DNA of 64,000 bases. Source: Hyphomicrobium sp. (GTDB lineage: Bacteria; Pseudomonadota; Alphaproteobacteria; Rhizobiales; Hyphomicrobiaceae). Of the stretch, positions 56,113-64,000 are shown piece by piece. The number at the start of each line of letters is the position of its first letter. The stretch's first letter is position 1. The stretch lies in the NCBI RefSeq assembly GCF_019744875.1, contig NZ_JAIETU010000002.1:434001-498000 (forward strand), in the 5' to 3' direction. Below the pieces are notes generated by a model, which saw only the letters and a program-made list of their open reading frames with translations, was not told the DNA's origin and did not search any database. A program made the translations under genes and the position numbers.

Positions 56113-57681
56113 TCAGCTCTTCTTGAGCTGGAGGGCCACGACACGACGCTGCTCAGCCGACTTGATGTACAGCATCACTGCGCTGCGGCCCATGTCCTTG
56201 GCCTTCTTCACGCCGTCGGCGACGTCGGAAGCACCCGAGACGGACGAACCGCCAACCTCGATGATCACGTCACCGGCCTTGAGGCCCTTCTGAGCGGCAT
56301 CCGAGTCCGGATCGACGTCCATGATCGAGACACCCTCGCCGCCGCGCACAGGCGCCAGCTTGAGGCCGAGCTGCTCGAGCTCGGTACCGGTCTGGTCGTC
56401 CGGCGCGCCGCCGCCCTGCTCGAGCTTGGCGATCTCGTCGCTCGAACCCGGGAACTTGCCGAGCTTGATCTTGACGTTCTCTTCCTTGTTGCCGCGCCAG
56501 ACCTTCACGTCGACCGTGGTGTCGGGTGCATAGTTCGCGATCTTGCGGGCAAGGTCGCGGCTGTCGGCAATCTTCTCGGCGTTGACCGCGATGATCGCAT
56601 CCTGAACCTTGAGGCCCGAGCTCATCGCGGGACCGTTCGGGGTGATCTCGTTCACGAGTGCGCCCTTCGGCTCGCTGAGGCCGATGGCTGCCGCCGTGTC
56701 CTCATCGACGTTCTGGATCTTCACACCCAGCCAGCCGCGGCTCACGGTGCCGCTCTTCTTGAGCTGATCGATCACCTCGGTGGCCGTCACGGCCGGGACC
56801 GCGAACGCGATGCCGACGTTACCGCCCGACGGGCTGAAGATCGCGGTGTTCACGCCGAGCACTTCGCCCGACAGGTTGAACGTCGGGCCACCGGAGTTGC
56901 CCTTGTTCACGGCCGCGTCGATCTGGAGGAAGTCATAGGGGCCGGAGCCGATGTCGCGGCCGAGCGCCGAGACGATGCCTGCCGTCACCGTGCCGCCGAG
57001 GCCGAACGGATTGCCGACGGCCAGTGCCCAGTCGCCCACGCGGGCGGGCTTGGCGGCAAACTTGACGGCCGGGAACGACTTGCCGTTCGCCTTGATCTTC
57101 AGAAGCGCAATATCGGTGCGCGGGTCGGTGCCGACCAACTCGGCGTCAAGCTTCTCCTGATCGTCGAAGCTGACCTGGATCTTGTTGGCGCCGTCGATGA
57201 CGTGATTGTTGGTCACGACGTAGCCGTCGGTCGAAATGATGAAGCCGGAGCCCTGCGCCTGCGTCGGGCGCTGCTGCTGCGGCGCGTTGCGGAACTCCTT
57301 CGGCAGGTTCTTGAAGAAGTCATAGAAGGGGCTGTCCTCGGGAATGTCCGGGAAGCCTTCCGGCAAACCGTTCTTGCCCGTCTTGCCCGCGGTCTTGCCG
57401 CCGCCGGCGACGACGGAGATGGAGACCACCGAAGGCTTCACCTTCTCGATCACGTCGGCGAAGCTCAGGGGAGCGCGTCCGAACGGCGTCTCGACGCTGG
57501 GGGCGTCGGGTGCGAGCTGAGCATAAGACGGCGTGGCCGTCATGACGCCGCTCAGGAGGGCCGCAGAAACCATGGCCGAGACGGTCGCCTGAGCAAGGCG
57601 GCTTCCCCCGACCCGAGCCGGCTTTGGCCCAATCTTTGCTCCGGTCTGAGCTGGGGACATCACGTCACCGGAATTAAGCAT
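56113..57681 (-). CDS. degP: Periplasmic serine protease/chaperone Do (DegP)
   Basis: A 522-residue exported protease of the HtrA/Do family. A signal peptide (about 28-54) precedes a trypsin-like domain with His160 (TNNHVIDG), Asp190 (DPRTDIALLK) and Ser263 (NKGNSGGPTF). Two PDZ domains follow (about 295-395 and 425-515; GWLGVKIQNV and GLKAGDVIIEVGG). It degrades misfolded periplasmic proteins. GGAGG precedes the ATG. It is next to a two-component system, as in rhizobia, and separated from it by a hairpin. Confidence 0.95.
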   Translation of the reverse strand: MLNSGDVMSPAQTGAKIGPKPARVGGSRLAQATVSAMVSAALLSGVMTATPSYAQLAPDAPSVETPFGRAPLSFADVIEKVKPSVVSISVVAGGGKTAGKTGKNGLPEGFPDIPEDSPFYDFFKNLPKEFRNAPQQQRPTQAQGSGFIISTDGYVVTNNHVIDGANKIQVSFDDQEKLDAELVGTDPRTDIALLKIKANGKSFPAVKFAAKPARVGDWALAVGNPFGLGGTVTAGIVSALGRDIGSGPYDFLQIDAAVNKGNSGGPTFNLSGEVLGVNTAIFSPSGGNVGIAFAVPAVTATEVIDQLKKSGTVSRGWLGVKIQNVDEDTAAAIGLSEPKGALVNEITPNGPAMSSGLKVQDAIIAVNAEKIADSRDLARKIANYAPDTTVDVKVWRGNKEENVKIKLGKFPGSSDEIAKLEQGGGAPDDQTGTELEQLGLKLAPVRGGEGVSIMDVDPDSDAAQKGLKAGDVIIEVGGSSVSGASDVADGVKKAKDMGRSAVMLYIKSAEQRRVVALQLKKS

Positions 57682-57779
57682 TCAAGTCCTCCGCTTTCAA
57701 AAGCGATGCAGTTGTTGTCGATCGCAGAGGTAGACCGTCCGGCCTTACGGCTGCCTTTCGGGTACGTTAAGAGTTGGTA

Positions 57780-59078
57780 ATGAGGGATTTTATTCACTTC
57801 GCGAGCCGCCGATCGGAGGGGGATGCACCGCGTCCGGCCCCTCGCCTGCGGGCTGCGATCGCACTCATTCTCGCGGGCCTCGCCGCGACTGGCGCGCAGG
57901 CCGAACCGATTGGCAGGGCGCGCTTTCTGTCCGAAAATGAGACCGGCACGCTTGCGCGCCCGGTCGCCGTTTTCGGCACCGACGACCGGCTTGCCTTACC
58001 CGCCGACAAGGACGCGCTGACGAAGTCCATCGGCCTTCTCTACGACACCCGCTCGCATTCGGTTTGCACCGCCTTCTGCGTCGGCGACGACGTGATCGCG
58101 ACCGCCGGGCACTGCCTCTTCCGCACGGCCGACGAGCGCCCGCTCCGGCTGAAGGGATTTCAGTTCCGGTTGCAGCCGCGCAATGCGCCGCCCCAGTCCT
58201 CGCCGATCGCAGGCTCGGGGCGCAACGCGGAAGCCCAGCACGTGGCCAACGGATCGCAGAAGCTGCGCGTGCGTCCACCCATCGACGCGGCGGCCGATTG
58301 GGCGCTCGTGCGGCTCATGAAGCCGGTGTGCAAAGGGCATGCGCTCGCGATCAGCCGCCAGCCCGAAGACGAGCTGATCAAGCTCTCTGCGGCGCAGCGC
58401 GTCTATCAGGTCGCCTACCATCGCGATTTCGGAAACTGGGATCTGGCGCTCGGGGCGCCCTGCGCCATTCGCCGCTCGTTCAACGGCGCGGACTGGTCGG
58501 CGATCTCGAAGGACTTCGTGGATGCGGCCCACGTCATCCTGCACACGTGCGACACGGGCGGGGCTTCGTCCGGCTCGCCGATGCTGATCGACGGGCCATC
58601 GGGGCCGGAGGTGATCGGCATCAACGTCGGGACGTACCTGCAGTCGCGCGTGCTGACGCAGCACGGCGAGGTGGTGCACCGCTACAAATCAGAGACGGTG
58701 GCCAACACGGGCGTTGCGGCGGGCGCATTCCGCGACACGCTCGATGCGCTGGCGCGTGCGGACATTCTCGCCGCGCGCACCGAGATCATGGAGTTGCAGA
58801 CGCTGCTCGCGGCGGCCGGCTATGACGCGGGCCCACGCGACGGCGTCTACGGCGGGCGGCTCAACACGGCCATCCGCGCGTTCGAGCGCGCCGAGGGGCG
58901 CAAGGAAACGGGGCTTGCCACGACGGTGCTGCTGCGCCGGCTCAACGCGCTCGATGCGGAGCGGCGCGGGAAATCGCCGGGCGTTCGCGCGCGCCCGCCC
59001 AACGTCGAAACGGGCAGCGTCGGCTCGCATGACGTCACCAACGACATCATGGGGCGCACGCCGCGCGTGCCGCGCTAG
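57780..59078 (+). CDS. Exported trypsin-like protease with peptidoglycan-binding domain
   Basis: A 432-residue protein with a signal peptide (about 25-44, cut after AQA). The trypsin-like domain has the S1 triad: His in ATAGHCLF (residue 106), Asp in AADWALVRL (about 176) and Ser in GGASSGSPMLI (about 264). A C-terminal putative peptidoglycan-binding domain (about 335-390; LQTLLAAAGYDAGPRDGVYGGRLNTAIRAFERAEG) suggests it acts near the wall. It lies on the opposite strand to its neighbours, splitting the usual ccm-degP order. Its stop is back to back with the ccmH stop. Confidence 0.85.
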   Translation: MRDFIHFASRRSEGDAPRPAPRLRAAIALILAGLAATGAQAEPIGRARFLSENETGTLARPVAVFGTDDRLALPADKDALTKSIGLLYDTRSHSVCTAFCVGDDVIATAGHCLFRTADERPLRLKGFQFRLQPRNAPPQSSPIAGSGRNAEAQHVANGSQKLRVRPPIDAAADWALVRLMKPVCKGHALAISRQPEDELIKLSAAQRVYQVAYHRDFGNWDLALGAPCAIRRSFNGADWSAISKDFVDAAHVILHTCDTGGASSGSPMLIDGPSGPEVIGINVGTYLQSRVLTQHGEVVHRYKSETVANTGVAAGAFRDTLDALARADILAARTEIMELQTLLAAAGYDAGPRDGVYGGRLNTAIRAFERAEGRKETGLATTVLLRRLNALDAERRGKSPGVRARPPNVETGSVGSHDVTNDIMGRTPRVPR

Positions 59079-59591
59079 CTAGCTTTTCTTGGTGTCGTCG
59101 TCGCTCATCAGCGTATCGAGCGCGGCGCGCTCTTCCGCCGAGAGATCCGGCGCGCTCGACGGAACTGCCGCGTCGCGCGGGCGGAAGCTCGTCCAGAGGA
59201 TGCCGGCCGCGGCGAGCATCGCAATCAACGGCATGAACCACAGCAGCAGCGTCTCGGCCGAGAACGGCGGCTTCAGAAGCACGAACTCGCCATAGCGGGC
59301 GACGATGAAATCGCGCACCTGCTGATCGCTGTCGCCGGCCGTCAGGCGCTCGCGCACCAGCACACGGAGATCGTGGGCGAGCGGCGCATCGGAATCGTCG
59401 ATCGACTGATTCTGGCAGACCAGGCAGCGAAGGCCGCCTGAAATCTCGCGCGCGCGGTGCTCGAGCGCCTTGTCGGGCAGGATCTCCTGCGGCGTGACCG
59501 CGTGTGCTTGGCCGGCGGAGACGGCGGCTCCGATCGCGAATGCGGCGAGCAAAGCATAGCGTGTGCGAGTTCGTGCCATGCGCGCCTTCAT
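59079..59591 (-). CDS. ccmH: Cytochrome c maturation protein CcmH
   Basis: A 170-residue protein (CycL of rhizobia) with a signal peptide (about 8-30), the redox pair in LRCLVCQNQSI, and one C-terminal membrane helix (about 108-128). It reduces the apocytochrome disulfide for haem attachment by the CcmF/H complex. The ATG overlaps the ccmF stop (ATGA). The open frame runs upstream inside ccmF, but that extension is not used. The second ATG, four codons further, is possible. Confidence 0.93.
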   Translation of the reverse strand: MKARMARTRTRYALLAAFAIGAAVSAGQAHAVTPQEILPDKALEHRAREISGGLRCLVCQNQSIDDSDAPLAHDLRVLVRERLTAGDSDQQVRDFIVARYGEFVLLKPPFSAETLLLWFMPLIAMLAAAGILWTSFRPRDAAVPSSAPDLSAEERAALDTLMSDDDTKKS

Positions 59592-61570
59592 TCTGCGGGA
59601 ACGGCAACCGGGGCCCGCCCGGCGCGGCGCGGCGCGCCAACCCGCAAGCGCCGGTCGGAAAGCGAGATCGCGCCGCCGAGGAACATGATGAGCGTGCCGA
59701 TCCAGATGCAGCGCACGAGCGGGTGGAAATAGAACCGCACCGCGAATGCGCCGTCCGGCTGCTGGTCGCCCAGCACGGCGTAGAGATCTCCGGTCCAGGC
59801 GGCATAGATGCCGGCTTCGCTGGTCGGCTGGGGCGGCGCGTCGTAGAGGCGCTTCGAGGGTTCGAGGTGCGTCACCGGCGCGCCGTTGCGCGTGACGTCG
59901 AAGGCGCCGATGGTTTCCGTATAGTTCGGTCCCTTGGACGGCGCGGCACCGCGGAAGGTGAGCGCGTAGCCCGCAATCTCCTTCGTCTCGCCGGGGCGCA
60001 TCAGGAGGATCTCTTCGCTCTTGTAGCCCGTCGTGCCGACGATGCCGCATACCATCAGGCCGACGCCGAAGTGTGCCAGCATCGTGCCGAAGGCCGAGCG
60101 GGGGAGATTGGTCAAGCGGCGCACGGATTCATTCAGCGGCACGCTTCCGAGCTTGATGCGGAAGGCCGTCTCCGACAGCGCGCCCGCCATCACCCAGACG
60201 CCGATGGCAAAGCCGAACGGCGCGAGCCACGGCCCGCGCTCCGTCACCGCGAAGGCCGCCACGAAGACCACGATGGAGAGAAGCCCGGCCGCGACCAGCC
60301 GCTCGAGGGCGGCTGCGATGTCGGCGCGCTTCCAGGCCATCAGGGGGCCGAACGGCAACGCCAGCAGCAACGGGATCATGAGCGGCACGAACGTCATGTT
60401 GAAGTACGGCGCGCCGACGGAAATCTTCGCGCCCGTCAGAGATTCGAGCGCGAGCGGATAGAGCGTGCCGACGAGAACGGTGACGCAGGCGATCGTCAGC
60501 AGCACGTTGTTGAGCACGAGGCTGCCTTCCCGCGAGATCGGCGAGAAGACGCCGCCCTGCGCGAGATCGCGTGCGCGCAGCGCAAACAGCGCCAAGCCGC
60601 CGCCGGTGAACAGCACCATGATGGCCAGCACGAACACGCCGCGCTCCGGATCGACGGCGAAGGCGTGGACCGACGAGAGCACGCCCGAGCGCACGAGGAA
60701 CGTGCCCATGAGAGAGAGCGAGAACGTGAGGATGGCGAGCAGGATCGTCCAGACCTTGAGGGCCTCGCGCTTTTCCATCACGAGGGCCGAGTGCAGAAGC
60801 GCGGTTCCCGCGAGCCACGGCATGAACGATGCGTTCTCGACCGGGTCCCAGAACCACCAGCCGCCCCAGCCGAGCTCGTAGTAGGCCCACCAGGAGCCCA
60901 TCGCGATGCCGATCGTGAGGCACATCCAGGCGAGCAGTGTCCACGGGCGCACCCAGCGCGCCCAGGCCGCATCGGTACGTCCTTCGATCAACGCAGCAAT
61001 AGCGAACGAGAACGCGAGCGAGAATCCGACGTAGCCCATGTAGAGAAACGGCGGGTGGAAGGCGAGCGCGGGGTCCTGCAGGATCGGGTTCAGGCCGCGG
61101 CCATCGAACGGAGCCGGATCCAGGCGTTCGAACGGGTTCGACGTCAGCAGGATGAACAGCAGGAACGCGACGGCAATCGAGCTCTGCACGGAGAGCACGT
61201 TGGCCTTGAGGCTCGCGGGCAGATTGCGCCCGAACAGCGCCACCGCCGCGCCGAAGATGGCGAGGATGAGCACCCAGAGCACCATCGAGCCCTCATGGTT
61301 CCCCCAGACGCCCGAGATGCGATAGATCAGCGGCTTCGACGAATGCGAGTTGGCTGCCACGTTGGCGACGGAAAAATCCGACGTGACGTAGGCGTACATC
61401 AGAGACAGGAACGCGATCAGCACGAGGGCGACCTGCGCCACGGCCGCCGGCGCGCCAAACGCCATCAGGCGCTCATCGCGCATGTGCGCGCCCCAGGCGG
61501 GCACGATCATCTGCGCCACCGCGACCAGCAGCGCCAGGATCAGCGCGAAGTGTCCGAACTCGATGATCAC
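59588..61570 (-). CDS. ccmF: Haem lyase CcmF
   Basis: A 660-residue polytopic membrane protein (CycK) with about 15 helices. The haem-handling tryptophan-rich segment WGGWWFWDPVENASFMPW is near residue 245, and conserved His residues flank it. It ligates haem from CcmE to apocytochrome c in the periplasm together with CcmH. It starts with GTG, with GCGAGG about 8 bases before. It follows ccmE by 19 bp. Confidence 0.96.
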   Translation of the reverse strand: MIIEFGHFALILALLVAVAQMIVPAWGAHMRDERLMAFGAPAAVAQVALVLIAFLSLMYAYVTSDFSVANVAANSHSSKPLIYRISGVWGNHEGSMVLWVLILAIFGAAVALFGRNLPASLKANVLSVQSSIAVAFLLFILLTSNPFERLDPAPFDGRGLNPILQDPALAFHPPFLYMGYVGFSLAFSFAIAALIEGRTDAAWARWVRPWTLLAWMCLTIGIAMGSWWAYYELGWGGWWFWDPVENASFMPWLAGTALLHSALVMEKREALKVWTILLAILTFSLSLMGTFLVRSGVLSSVHAFAVDPERGVFVLAIMVLFTGGGLALFALRARDLAQGGVFSPISREGSLVLNNVLLTIACVTVLVGTLYPLALESLTGAKISVGAPYFNMTFVPLMIPLLLALPFGPLMAWKRADIAAALERLVAAGLLSIVVFVAAFAVTERGPWLAPFGFAIGVWVMAGALSETAFRIKLGSVPLNESVRRLTNLPRSAFGTMLAHFGVGLMVCGIVGTTGYKSEEILLMRPGETKEIAGYALTFRGAAPSKGPNYTETIGAFDVTRNGAPVTHLEPSKRLYDAPPQPTSEAGIYAAWTGDLYAVLGDQQPDGAFAVRFYFHPLVRCIWIGTLIMFLGGAISLSDRRLRVGAPRRAGRAPVAVPAE

Positions 61571-61589
61571 GACGGCAACCTCGCTCGCG

Positions 61590-62054
61590 TCATTGCGTGA
61601 CCGCTTCGGGATGGGTTGCCCCTTCGCCGAGCTTCACGCCCTTCTCCTGCAACGCCTTGGCAACCTCGGGCGGCATGTAAGTCTCGTCGTGCTTGGCGAG
61701 CACGGTGTCGGCCACGAAGTGCCCGTCTGGCCCGAGCGTGCCTTCGGTCACAACGCCCTGCCCCTCACGAAACAGATCCGGCAGAATGCCCTCATAGCTC
61801 ACGGGCACGGCCTGCAGCGTGTCGGTGACGGAGAACTGCACCTTCGTTCCCTGCCCGCGCACGACGGAACCGGCCTTGACGAGGCCGCCGAGGCGGAAGC
61901 GCATGCCGGGCGCGATCTTGTGCTCGGCGACATCGGTCGGCGTGTGGAAGAAAACCACCGACTGGCGGAACGCGAACATCATCAGAATGGCGGCCACCGA
62001 CAGCAGGCCCACTCCCAAACCGATCACAAGTCCGCGCCGTTGTTTCCTCGTCAT
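61590..62054 (-). CDS. ccmE: Haem chaperone CcmE
   Basis: A 154-residue periplasmic protein (CycJ) with an N-terminal membrane anchor (about 8-28) and the OB-fold domain. The haem-binding His122 lies in LAKHDETY (with Tyr126), the hallmark of CcmE, and PGMRFRLGGLVKAGSV is the conserved strand. It carries haem to CcmF. It follows ccmI by 10 bp. Confidence 0.96.
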   Translation of the reverse strand: MTRKQRRGLVIGLGVGLLSVAAILMMFAFRQSVVFFHTPTDVAEHKIAPGMRFRLGGLVKAGSVVRGQGTKVQFSVTDTLQAVPVSYEGILPDLFREGQGVVTEGTLGPDGHFVADTVLAKHDETYMPPEVAKALQEKGVKLGEGATHPEAVTQ

Positions 62055-62064
62055 GCGTCTCGTC

Positions 62065-63270
62065 TCATTCCTTTGTCGGCAGGCTCAGGGCCTGCTCGGC
62101 TTTATCGATTTCGGCGAGCGCTGCCGTCTCGGTCGCGAAATGGGTACGAGCGGACTTCAGCGCGCCGCGCGCTTCGTCATCCTTGCCCAGCACCTTATAG
62201 GCGCGCGCGAGGCGGAGCCATCCGTCGAGATCCTTACCGTCTTTTTCGAGGCGGTCGGCCAGCCGTCCGACCATCGAGGCAATAAAGGCATCGCGCTCGG
62301 CGGGCGACATCTTTGCGATGTCGGGGGGAGCGTCGCCCTGAGATGCGCCGGGCGTCTGAGGTTGAGAGGGGGCGGCGGCGGCGGGCGCGGCGGCAGACGG
62401 CTTGGGCTCGTCCGGCACGCCCGCGATCCTCTTTTCGACCAGCGCCAGCCGATCGGACACGGCCTTGCGCCACGGTGCGTCGGCGGCGCTCTTCGTCAGG
62501 ATGTCGCGATATTCGGCGGCGGCGGCCTGAAGATCGCCGTCCTGCTCCTTGGCGAGCGCCAGCCAAACACGGACCTCGATCCTGCTCGGCTCGAGTTCGA
62601 GAATGCGGAGCGTCGCGCGGCGGACAGGCTCGGTCACGATGCCGTTCTCCGCCATCAGCGTCGCCTCGGCAAAGCCGGTCAGGCGGCGCACGGTCTCGCC
62701 TTCGAGGCGATTGGCCTCCGCAAAGGCGTGCGCGGCGTCCGCAAAGCGGCCGAGACGCAGATAGACGGGCGCGATTGCGTTCCAGCCCTTACCGTCCTGC
62801 GGATCCTCCCTGAGACGGGCCTCGACCCGCTGGATGAGCTCGACAATCCCGGCCGCCTGGTTTGCATCAGGGATGTCTTTGCTCTGGCGCTCGGCAAAGG
62901 GGCGCGCCGGAAGTTGCGGCGAGCCCGTGAACACGTAGAGGCCGATGGCGAGCACGGGCAACGCGATGGCAACGGCAGTGTAGATGGTGCGGGCTCGGGC
63001 GGGATCGGAGGGGGCCGCGGGGCCGGCATCCGGCCCGGCGTTCGCGCGCTTGATGAGACGGCGCGCAACTTCCGCGCGGGCACCTTCGACGTCGCTGTCG
63101 CCGATCAGGCCGCGTTCGCGTTCCGCTTCGAGTTCGCGGAGCTGATCGCGATAGACCGCGAGGTCGGCTTCAGCGGGCGCAACGGCTCCGTTGCCGCCAG
63201 CGCGGAGCGGGCGAAGAAGCATCGCGACCACGGCCGCCGTCAAAAATGCAAAGCAAAGCCAAAGGAGCAT
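62065..63270 (-). CDS. ccmI: Cytochrome c maturation protein CcmI
   Basis: A 401-residue membrane protein (CycH) with helices at about 1-22 and 98-118, separated by a cytoplasmic loop, then a periplasmic TPR domain (about 150-395; GKGWNAIAPVYLRLGRFADAAHAFAEANRL, KDLDGWLRLARAYKVLGKDDEARGA). It holds apocytochrome c for the CcmFH ligase. It is the first gene of the ccmIEFH operon. Confidence 0.94.
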   Translation of the reverse strand: MLLWLCFAFLTAAVVAMLLRPLRAGGNGAVAPAEADLAVYRDQLRELEAERERGLIGDSDVEGARAEVARRLIKRANAGPDAGPAAPSDPARARTIYTAVAIALPVLAIGLYVFTGSPQLPARPFAERQSKDIPDANQAAGIVELIQRVEARLREDPQDGKGWNAIAPVYLRLGRFADAAHAFAEANRLEGETVRRLTGFAEATLMAENGIVTEPVRRATLRILELEPSRIEVRVWLALAKEQDGDLQAAAAEYRDILTKSAADAPWRKAVSDRLALVEKRIAGVPDEPKPSAAAPAAAAPSQPQTPGASQGDAPPDIAKMSPAERDAFIASMVGRLADRLEKDGKDLDGWLRLARAYKVLGKDDEARGALKSARTHFATETAALAEIDKAEQALSLPTKE

Positions 63271-63454
63271 TTGAAGCCTTGTCGCCTAAGTGTCCCGGTT
63301 CAATAGGGGGTGAGACTTGGGCCGACAAGAGGCGCAGGGCCGTTTGGGCGCGCCGCTAAGGTCGCACACAGCCTTAAATGTCGTGCGGCGCAATCATTAT
63401 GCTGCGCCGCAACGATAACAATCTGAAGGTGATCGGGAGGGTATGGCCCCCGTT

Positions 63455-63476
63455 AATGTCAGCGTTAGCTGACATT
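63455..63476 (-). other. Hairpin around the stop codon of the glycine-zipper lipoprotein
   Basis: AATGTCAGC and GCTGACATT (9 bp each, perfect) enclose the four-base loop that contains the TAA stop of the gene at 63465-63935. There is no T-run after it. Confidence 0.6.
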
Positions 63477-63935
63477 GCTCCAAGTGCCGTCGGGATTGCG
63501 GCAGGCGGTGCCGCGCATCGACTGGGGCTGGCCGTTAATGTAGATCTTGTGGGTGTAGTCGCGGCAGTCGATGGCGCCGCGCTTGTAGGGCCGGCTCGGC
63601 ACAACTTCACCGTAGCGGCCGTTGTCGGGGTTGCGCCACTGACGGGAAACACCCGACTGGCCACGCTCCAGCGCTTCGAACTCGGCATCCTGTGCGAGAC
63701 GGCGGTCCTGTGCATCGAGCGAGCGGCCGATTTCGCTGCCGACGATGCCGCCAACCACGGCGCCGAGGGCGGTCGCTGCGATGTTGCCCGTGCCCTTGCC
63801 GACCTGGTTGCCGAGAATGCCGCCGGCTACGGCGCCAACGACCATGCCCGTGTCAGCCTTGTTCGGACCTTCCCCGCTGCAGCCGACGAGGCCGATCGAG
63901 ACGATCAAAATTGCGGTAGCGCAAAGAGAGCGCAT
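63465..63935 (-). CDS. Glycine-zipper lipoprotein, 17-kDa antigen type
   Basis: A 156-residue protein with a lipobox ending LVGC at residue 18. A glycine zipper (GMVVGAVAGGILGNQVGKGTG, then GAVVGGIVGSEIGRSLDAQDR, about 28-75) matches the Rickettsia 17-kDa surface-antigen family. The C-terminal domain has cysteines in DCRDYTHKIY and ACRNPDGTW. It is likely an outer-membrane lipoprotein of unknown role. The start at 63935 is chosen because the signal peptide begins there. It precedes the ccm operon on the same strand by 194 bp. Confidence 0.85.
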   Translation of the reverse strand: MRSLCATAILIVSIGLVGCSGEGPNKADTGMVVGAVAGGILGNQVGKGTGNIAATALGAVVGGIVGSEIGRSLDAQDRRLAQDAEFEALERGQSGVSRQWRNPDNGRYGEVVPSRPYKRGAIDCRDYTHKIYINGQPQSMRGTACRNPDGTWSNVS

Positions 63936-64000
63936 GAAGATCCCCGTGTTTGCCCGAGAGCACATCTCGGCCTCAGCACTGCCGAGCTAAACTCCACACG

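Noticed and set aside
59592-60050. N-terminal extension of ccmH inside ccmF
   Set aside because: The ATG at 59591 overlaps the ccmF stop and is followed by the signal peptide; the upstream part is just ccmF read in another frame.
59504-61600. Open frame of about 700 codons on the plus strand across the ccm genes
   Set aside because: It is antisense to ccmF and part of ccmH. The encoded protein is Arg/Glu/His-rich low-complexity sequence with no domain, typical of GC-rich shadow frames.
63384-63411. TGCGGCGCA hairpin as a terminator
   Set aside because: A 9-bp stem is present, but there is no T-run on either side and it is not placed at the end of a gene.

Overview
The window is a GC-rich stretch of ordinary chromosome from an alphaproteobacterium, most probably of the order Hyphomicrobiales (Rhizobiales). 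The placement rests on gene content and order. A ccmI-ccmE-ccmF-ccmH cytochrome c maturation operon (cycHJKL of rhizobia) is followed by degP, an OmpR-type regulator, a sensor kinase and glnE. A cysE-DUF3126 pair, a two-gene metH next to metF and an ArsR-methyltransferase regulator, and BTLCP-type cysteine peptidases are also typical of this group. Genus cannot be fixed from the sequence alone. I saw no rRNA, tRNA, phage, transposase or CRISPR array.

Layout. 1-5.5 kb: a VWA (CoxE-like) protein, a lipoprotein, a small membrane protein, a CelD-type acetyltransferase and a membrane protein joining a periplasmic trypsin-like protease to two cytoplasmic FHA domains. 5.8-12.5 kb: exported proteins, a PDZ-Sel1 protein, the ABC-F ATPase Uup and a flavoprotein. 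12.6-21 kb: many small exported or TPR proteins of unknown role, a c-type cytochrome, an RDD protein, an RlpA-like protein and DUF2252. 21-30 kb: thrS, a degenerate cyclase-TPR protein, yidD, an IscU/SufU-like scaffold, hisI, a patatin, a CBS protein and a rhomboid protease. 30-36 kb: a PAS_5 protein, a double PilZ protein, a LapG-like cysteine peptidase, a gamma carbonic anhydrase, cysE and an enoyl-CoA hydratase. 36-43 kb: a 27-codon small gene with its own terminator, then the methionine-cycle operon (ArsR-methyltransferase, metF, metH in two pieces). 43-50.8 kb: an MlaC-like protein, pepN, a degenerate histidine kinase, and a sigma factor module with a membrane protein and a Spy/CpxP-like protein. 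50.9-64 kb: glnE, a two-component system, degP, a trypsin-like protease on the other strand, the ccm operon and a glycine-zipper lipoprotein.

How the genes relate. Two themes recur: envelope quality control (DegP, FHA-protease, rhomboid, trypsin-PG-binding, RlpA, PDZ-Sel1, MlaC, ECF module) and one-carbon/sulfur metabolism (metF, metH, cysE). The regulator gene upstream of metF carries an AT-rich palindrome inside a near-consensus promoter, which is a good candidate autoregulatory operator.

The most unusual non-coding structure is a composite repeat seen at 23.3 kb and at 48.4-48.9 kb. It joins a perfect GGCAGTA heptamer array (6 and 9 units) to bipartite palindromes ending in TGTCATCC/GGATGACA. 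A second family, GTGGGCTCCGCCCAC, forms a 27-bp tandem array at 14 kb that repeats the 3' end of a gene together with its stop codon. No single striking new defence or metabolic system is present. The best leads are the FHA-protease, the PilZ/LapG-like pair, the degenerate kinase, two small membrane-protein genes and the repeats.
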